A stretch of 9,185 bases of DNA from Gemmatimonadales bacterium (lineage in GTDB: Bacteria; Gemmatimonadota; Gemmatimonadetes; Gemmatimonadales; GWC2-71-9), in NCBI GenBank assembly GCA_013813675.1, contig JACCRH010000501.1, positions 1-9,185 of the forward strand, in the 5' to 3' direction. Shown piece by piece: positions 5,785 through 9,185 of this stretch. How positions within the stretch are numbered: position 1 is the first letter of the stretch; every line of letters begins with the position of its first letter. The position numbers and the translations under genes are program-made. Below the pieces are notes generated by a model. The model made no database searches, was not told where the DNA came from, and worked only from the letters and a program-made list of their open reading frames with translations.

Positions 5785-6888
5785 TCAGCCCAACCGGATC
5801 GCCAGGCCGCGCGATCCCTTGGCGAGGAGGAACAACGTCATCCCCATCAGGATCAGCGTTTCCTGCCACAGCGTCGCCAGCCCGGCGCCCTTGATCATGA
5901 TGCCCCGCACGATGGTGAGGAACCATCGGGCCGGCACGGCGTAGGAGAGGTATTGCAGCACTCTTGGCAGTGAGTCGAGCGGAAAGATGAATCCCGACAG
6001 CAGCAGCGTCGGCATCATCAGTCCCGCGAGCGCGGCGATCATGGCGGTCCGCTGGTTCGGCGCCTTGGTGGAGATCACGATGCCGAGCGCCAGCGCGGTG
6101 ACGATGTACAGCCCGCTCTCGGCGAGCAGGAGCACCAGGCTCCCCCGGAGCGGGACGCCGAACACGGCGCGCGCGGCCACCAGCACCAGGAGCACGCTGA
6201 CGAAGCCGAGCCCGATGTAGGGCATGACTTTGCCCGCCACGATCGCGGTGGGACGGATGGGCGAGACCAATAGCATCTCCATGGTGCCGGTCTCCTTCTC
6301 CCGGGAGATCGAGATCGCCGTCATCAGCGCGGACACGATGGTGAGCACGAAGGCGACCAGCCCCGGCACGAAGAGGTGGGAGCTCTCCAGCGTCGGGTTG
6401 TATCGCATGCGGGCCCGCGCCTCGATCCGAAGCGCGCCGGTGGCCGGCACCGCGTCGCGGTACCACCGCTCCACGATCGCGGTGGCGTAGCCCTGCATGA
6501 TGCCGCCGGTGTTGGGATCGCTGCCGTCGGTGAGCAGCTGTACCGGCAGCGAGTCGCCCCGGCCGAGCCGGCGCTCTACCCCGGCCGGCAGCACCAGCGC
6601 CTGCCGGATCGCGCCGCCACGGAACTGCGGGTCGAGACCCCGCGCGCTCGGCGCCACGCCGACGATATGGAAGCGGTCCGAGGCGTCGATCCGCTCCCGC
6701 AGCTCCAGGGTGGCGACGTCCGGCGTGGGATCGACGATCGCGATGGCGATGTCACGCACGTCGGTGCGCACCGCGAAGCCGAAGATCAACACCTGCACCA
6801 CCGGGAACAGGAGCAGGATCGCCAGCGTCTGCCGGTCCCGCAACAGGTGGAGGGTCTCCTTCCGCACGAAGCCGACGAACGCCCTCAT
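5785..6888 (-). CDS. ABC-2 type transporter permease, YbhS-like
   Basis: Inner-membrane permease of 367 residues. It opens MRAFVGFVRKETLHLLRDRQTL, the ABC-2 amphipathic start, followed by a first helix (about 22-42). The extracytoplasmic domain (about 43-170) contains LLTDGSDPNTGGIMQGY, close to the TDGSEPNT...QGY segment of E. coli YbhS. After RMRYNPTLESSHLFVPGL come further helices with REKETGTMEMLLVSP, FGVPLRGS, PTLLLSGFIFPLDSLP and YAVPARWF, the last matching YbhS IIPARYF. About six helices in total. The start ATG (6888-6886) overlaps the TGA of ATPase 2 as ATGA, so the two are translationally coupled; only a weak G-rich stretch precedes it. The soluble loop probably contacts the HlyD-type adaptor encoded at the operon start. 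Length and topology are normal for the family. Confidence 0.94.
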   Translation of the reverse strand: MRAFVGFVRKETLHLLRDRQTLAILLLFPVVQVLIFGFAVRTDVRDIAIAIVDPTPDVATLELRERIDASDRFHIVGVAPSARGLDPQFRGGAIRQALVLPAGVERRLGRGDSLPVQLLTDGSDPNTGGIMQGYATAIVERWYRDAVPATGALRIEARARMRYNPTLESSHLFVPGLVAFVLTIVSALMTAISISREKETGTMEMLLVSPIRPTAIVAGKVMPYIGLGFVSVLLVLVAARAVFGVPLRGSLVLLLAESGLYIVTALALGIVISTKAPNQRTAMIAALAGLMMPTLLLSGFIFPLDSLPRVLQYLSYAVPARWFLTIVRGIMIKGAGLATLWQETLILMGMTLFLLAKGSRGLAIRLG

Positions 6889-7622
6889 GCGGCCGTCCCC
6901 GGACGGGTGAGCTTGAGGAACACTTCATCCAGCGTCTCGGCGCCCACCGCCTTTCGCACCTCCGCCGGGGTGCCCATCGCGGCAATGGCCCCGTCCACCA
7001 TGATGGAGATACGCCGGCAGTACTCCGCCTCGTCGAGGTAGTGGGTGGTGACCAGCACGCTGGTGCCCGCGGCGCCCGCCTCGTAGATCAGCTCCCAGAA
7101 CCGGCGCCGGGTGATCGGATCCACGCCGCCGGTCGGCTCGTCGAGGAAGACCACGGCGGGCCGGTGCAGCAGCGCCACGCAGAAGGCGAGCTGCTGCTTC
7201 CACCCCAGTGGTATGTCCCGCACCAGCTCGTCCCCGGCGTGTTCCAGGCCGATCCGGCCGAGGATCTCGCCGGTGCGGGTGACGATATCCCGGTCGCTCA
7301 CCCCGTAAATGCCGCCGTACAGCGTGATGTTCTCCTGCACGGTGAGGTCCTCGTACAGGGAAAACTTCTGGCTCATGTAGCCGATTCGCCGGCGGACCTG
7401 CTCCGCCTGGGTCTTGAGGTCGTAACCCGCCACCGTCGCCGATCCCGAGGTGGGCGCGAGCACGCCGATGAGCATCCGGATGGCGGTGGTCTTCCCCGCT
7501 CCGTTGGCGCCGAGGAAGCCGAATACCTCGCCCGGCTCGACGTGGAAGGTGATGGCGTCCACCGCGGTGAAGCTGCCGAAGCGGCGGGTGAGCGCGCGGG
7601 CGTCGATGGCGTGACCGGTCAT
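6885..7622 (-). CDS. ABC transporter ATPase 2 (equivalent to the second ATP-binding domain of YbhF)
   Basis: Cytoplasmic ATP-binding subunit of 245 residues. Motifs in order: Walker A GANGAGKT (38-45), Q-loop Gln85 within GYMSQKFSLYEDLTV, signature-like DIPLGWKQQ (136-144), Walker B VVFLDEP with catalytic Glu162, D-loop GGVD (165-168), and switch His194 in TTHYLDEAEYC. The signature PLGW replaces LSGG; the second domain of E. coli YbhF has the same kind of change (LPLGFKQ), so this is a subfamily trait rather than decay. Start ATG 7622 is preferred over the in-frame GTG at 7649 because AGGAG (7635-7631) lies 8 bases ahead and ATG overlaps the previous stop as ATGA. It should form a heterodimer with ATPase 1 to drive the two permeases. 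Confidence 0.93.
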   Translation of the reverse strand: MTGHAIDARALTRRFGSFTAVDAITFHVEPGEVFGFLGANGAGKTTAIRMLIGVLAPTSGSATVAGYDLKTQAEQVRRRIGYMSQKFSLYEDLTVQENITLYGGIYGVSDRDIVTRTGEILGRIGLEHAGDELVRDIPLGWKQQLAFCVALLHRPAVVFLDEPTGGVDPITRRRFWELIYEAGAAGTSVLVTTHYLDEAEYCRRISIMVDGAIAAMGTPAEVRKAVGAETLDEVFLKLTRPGTAA

Positions 7623-8560
7623 GCCGCCTGCTCCTGGGCCATGTACCACATGAAAGCATCCTCGATGCTCGCCGCAATGGGCGACATCGACACCCCGGAA
7701 AGCCCCGCCGACTGCACGTGCGCGGCCAGCTCCCGCGTGATCTGTTCCACCTGGGCGTCGCGCCGCGCGTCGGTATAGTGCAGCGCCTCGCCGAAGGGCC
7801 AGACCGCCGCGGCGTGGGGAAAGCCCCGCAGCGCGCCGAGCAGGCCGAGGATGTTAGAGCCGCGCACCGCGAGCAGCGGCCGGGGATAGCCCCTGCCGAT
7901 CTCGGCAGGCCGGTCGGTGACCAGGAGGCGTCCGCCTTGCATCAGGCTCACCCGGTCGCAGCGGATCGCCTCGTCCATGTAGGGGGTGGACACCACGATC
8001 GGCAGCCCCTCGTCACGGAGCCGCGCCAACAGGTCCCAGAATTCCTTGCGCGACACCGCGTCCACTCCCGTGGTGGGCTCGTCGAGGAAGAGGATCTCCG
8101 GGCGATGCACCAGCGCGCAGCAGAGCGCCAGCTTCTGCTTCATCCCGCCGGAGAGCGCCCCGGCACGCCGGGCGGCGAACTGCTCGAGCTGGACCCAGAT
8201 CGGCGCGATGGTCTCCCGCGCCTCCGCGATCGTGGTGTCGAAGAGCGCGGCAAAGAAGCCCAGGTTCTCCGCCACGCTGAGATCGGGGTAGAGCGAGAAG
8301 CGCCCGGGCATGTAGCCGATCCGGCTGCGCAGGTTCCACAGGTCTTTCACCACGTCGCGGCCCAGCACCCGCGCCGTGCCGGCGTCGGGCAGGAGCAGGG
8401 TGACCAGGATCCGGAACAAGGTGGTCTTGCCGGCGCCGTCGGGACCGATGATCCCATAGAGCTCACCCGGTGCCACGTCGAACGACACCTCATGAAGTGC
8501 CGCGTCGTCGCCGAAGCGGCGGACCAGGCCCTGGGCTTCGACCGCGGGGTCGTCACTCAT
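7619..8560 (-). CDS. ABC transporter ATPase 1 (equivalent to the first ATP-binding domain of YbhF), degenerate Q- and H-loops
   Basis: Cytoplasmic ATP-binding subunit of 313 residues. Walker A GPDGAGKT (39-46), canonical signature LSGGMKQKL (136-144), Walker B ILFLDEP (156-162, Glu161) and D-loop TGVD are intact. Two functional positions are changed: the Q-loop reads GYMPGRFSLY with Gly86 (codon 8305-8303) where Gln is usual, and the switch-histidine position is Pro193 (STPYMDEA, codon 7984-7982). In E. coli YbhF the first domain keeps the Gln and has Ser at the His position (STSYLDEA). The extra C-terminal region of about 80 residues ends SIEDAFMWYM, like the linker end of the first YbhF domain. 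Start: ATG 8560 with GAGG 6 bases ahead (8570-8567), preferred to GTG 8563. It overlaps the adaptor gene by 8 bp and the next gene by ATGA. Confidence 0.93.
   Translation of the reverse strand: MSDDPAVEAQGLVRRFGDDAALHEVSFDVAPGELYGIIGPDGAGKTTLFRILVTLLLPDAGTARVLGRDVVKDLWNLRSRIGYMPGRFSLYPDLSVAENLGFFAALFDTTIAEARETIAPIWVQLEQFAARRAGALSGGMKQKLALCCALVHRPEILFLDEPTTGVDAVSRKEFWDLLARLRDEGLPIVVSTPYMDEAIRCDRVSLMQGGRLLVTDRPAEIGRGYPRPLLAVRGSNILGLLGALRGFPHAAAVWPFGEALHYTDARRDAQVEQITRELAAHVQSAGLSGVSMSPIAASIEDAFMWYMAQEQAA
7631..7635 (-). promoter_or_regulatory. Shine-Dalgarno sequence for ATPase 2, inside the ATPase 1 coding end
   Basis: AGGAG on the minus strand, 8 bases before ATG 7622. It supports this start over the longer GTG-initiated form and indicates independent or coupled re-initiation at the ATGA overlap. 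Confidence 0.7.
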
Positions 8561-9185
8561 CACGGGCCTCGGTCACGATCGTCAGCTCGCCGGGCATGCC
8601 GATCCGGAGCCTGCCCTCGGGATTGGCCACCGCCACCTTCACCGCATAGACCTGGTCTGCCCGCTCCTCACGGGTCTGAATCGGCGTCGGGGTGAACTCG
8701 GCCGCGGACGCTATCCAGGTGACGCGGCCGGGAACCGTGACGATCGAGTCGCCCCGATCCACCCCGACCCGCACCGGCTGTCCCAGGCGGAGTCCGGTGA
8801 GCTGGGCGTTGCCGACATATGCCCGGAAGGTGAGCGAGTCGAGCGAGGCCAGCTTGAACAGCGGCTGGCCCGCCTGCACGAACTCTCCGGCCTCGACGTA
8901 CCGCGCGAGGATGGTGCCGGTGAGCGGACTGGTGATTCGGCTCCGGGCCAGCCGGTCGTCGAGGGAGGCCAGCTGGGCGTCGAGCGCGGCGACTTCCTGG
9001 CGGGCGCTCCCCCGAGCCGCCTGCGCACCCGCGAGCTGCGCCAGGACCACCCGCGCGTCGCGCTCGGCCCGGTCGCCTTGCTGTGCGGTGGCCGCGGCCT
9101 GCTTGAGCAGCCGCTCGGTGCGGGCCAGCTCGCGGTCCGCGATGGTGCGCTGCACCTCCAGGGCGCCGATGTTGGCGTCGGTCTC
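8553..9185 (-). CDS. HlyD/YbhG-like periplasmic adaptor (membrane fusion protein), C-terminal 210 residues
   Basis: The 3' part of a membrane fusion protein gene, open to the right edge, so the N-terminal anchor and first lipoyl half are missing. Visible residues 1-85 are Ala/Leu/Arg-rich heptad-like sequence (for example ELARTERLLKQ and EVAALDAQLASLDDRLARS), the coiled-coil hairpin of the family. Next comes the second lipoyl half and start of the beta-barrel: RITSPLTGTILARYVEAGEF, AGQPLFKLASLDSL and RAYVGNAQLTGLRLGQPVRV. Near the C-terminus the motif EFTPTPIQTREERADQVYAVKV followed by GRLRIGMPGELTI is typical of YbhG/YhiI-type adaptors. The protein should link the inner-membrane ABC complex across the periplasm, implying a Gram-negative-type envelope. 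It is the first visible gene of the exporter operon and overlaps ATPase 1 by 8 bp. An outer-membrane channel or regulator gene could lie beyond the edge. Confidence 0.93.
   Translation of the reverse strand, partial: ETDANIGALEVQRTIADRELARTERLLKQAAATAQQGDRAERDARVVLAQLAGAQAARGSARQEVAALDAQLASLDDRLARSRITSPLTGTILARYVEAGEFVQAGQPLFKLASLDSLTFRAYVGNAQLTGLRLGQPVRVGVDRGDSIVTVPGRVTWIASAAEFTPTPIQTREERADQVYAVKVAVANPEGRLRIGMPGELTIVTEARDE

Noticed and set aside
5783..6466. Upstream extension of the YbhR-like permease frame to a start at 6466
   Set aside because: The extra 228 codons overlap the YbhS-like permease in another frame and are Arg/Ala/His-rich; GTG 5782 gives a normal ABC-2 N-terminus 2 bases after the previous stop.
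7623..7649. Longer ATPase 2 beginning at GTG 7649
   Set aside because: The added residues (VHGPGAGG) lie within the end of ATPase 1, while ATG 7622 has AGGAG at 8 bases and an ATGA overlap.
7718..8695. A 325-codon plus-strand ORF opposite ATPase 1
   Set aside because: It is antisense to intact Walker, signature and D-loop motifs, and its product is His/Arg/Gln-rich with no family features.

Overview
The window is a GC-rich bacterial chromosomal segment. High GC, Ig-like and HAF-type extracellular repeat proteins, alanine/proline-rich lipoproteins and a dispersed repeat of the 'TGTCATCCCGA...GGGATCTTGCC' kind suggest a Gemmatimonadota-like or similar soil/sediment lineage. That placement is an inference from style; no rRNA or taxonomic marker is present.

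Layout, left to right. (1) 1-1834, minus strand: the N-terminal 611 codons of an Lhr-family superfamily 2 helicase, running off the left edge. The last 64 bases at that edge look like a dispersed repeat read through in frame. (2) 1835-2092: a divergent intergenic region with a possible leaderless promoter for lhr, a possible response-regulator relic, a GC hairpin, and a cluster of GTTACC motifs just ahead of the next gene. (3) 2093-3211, plus strand: a lipoprotein with a long Pro/Ala linker, a beta-type domain and a glycine zipper. (4) 3219-4277, minus strand: a convergent lipoprotein with bacterial Ig-like domains, 7 bp from its neighbour. (5) 4278-4648: a non-coding stretch holding a one-repeat relic of a HAF-repeat protein and a small hairpin. 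(6) 4649-9185, minus strand: a tightly packed five-gene exporter operon, read right to left as HlyD/YbhG-like adaptor (cut by the right edge), ATPase 1, ATPase 2, YbhS-like permease, YbhR-like permease. Junctions are an 8-bp overlap, two ATGA overlaps and a 2-bp gap.

The exporter has the gene order of Escherichia coli ybhG-ybhF-ybhS-ybhR, except that the two ATP-binding domains fused in YbhF are separate genes here. The two ATPases are unequal. ATPase 1 keeps a good LSGGM signature but has Gly at the Q-loop position and Pro at the switch-histidine position. ATPase 2 keeps Gln and His but has a PLGW-type signature. A heterodimer would therefore have one consensus and one degenerate ATP site. 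Most of the window is ordinary; the best leads are the repeat inside lhr, the ATPase asymmetry, and the gene relics in the two intergenic regions.
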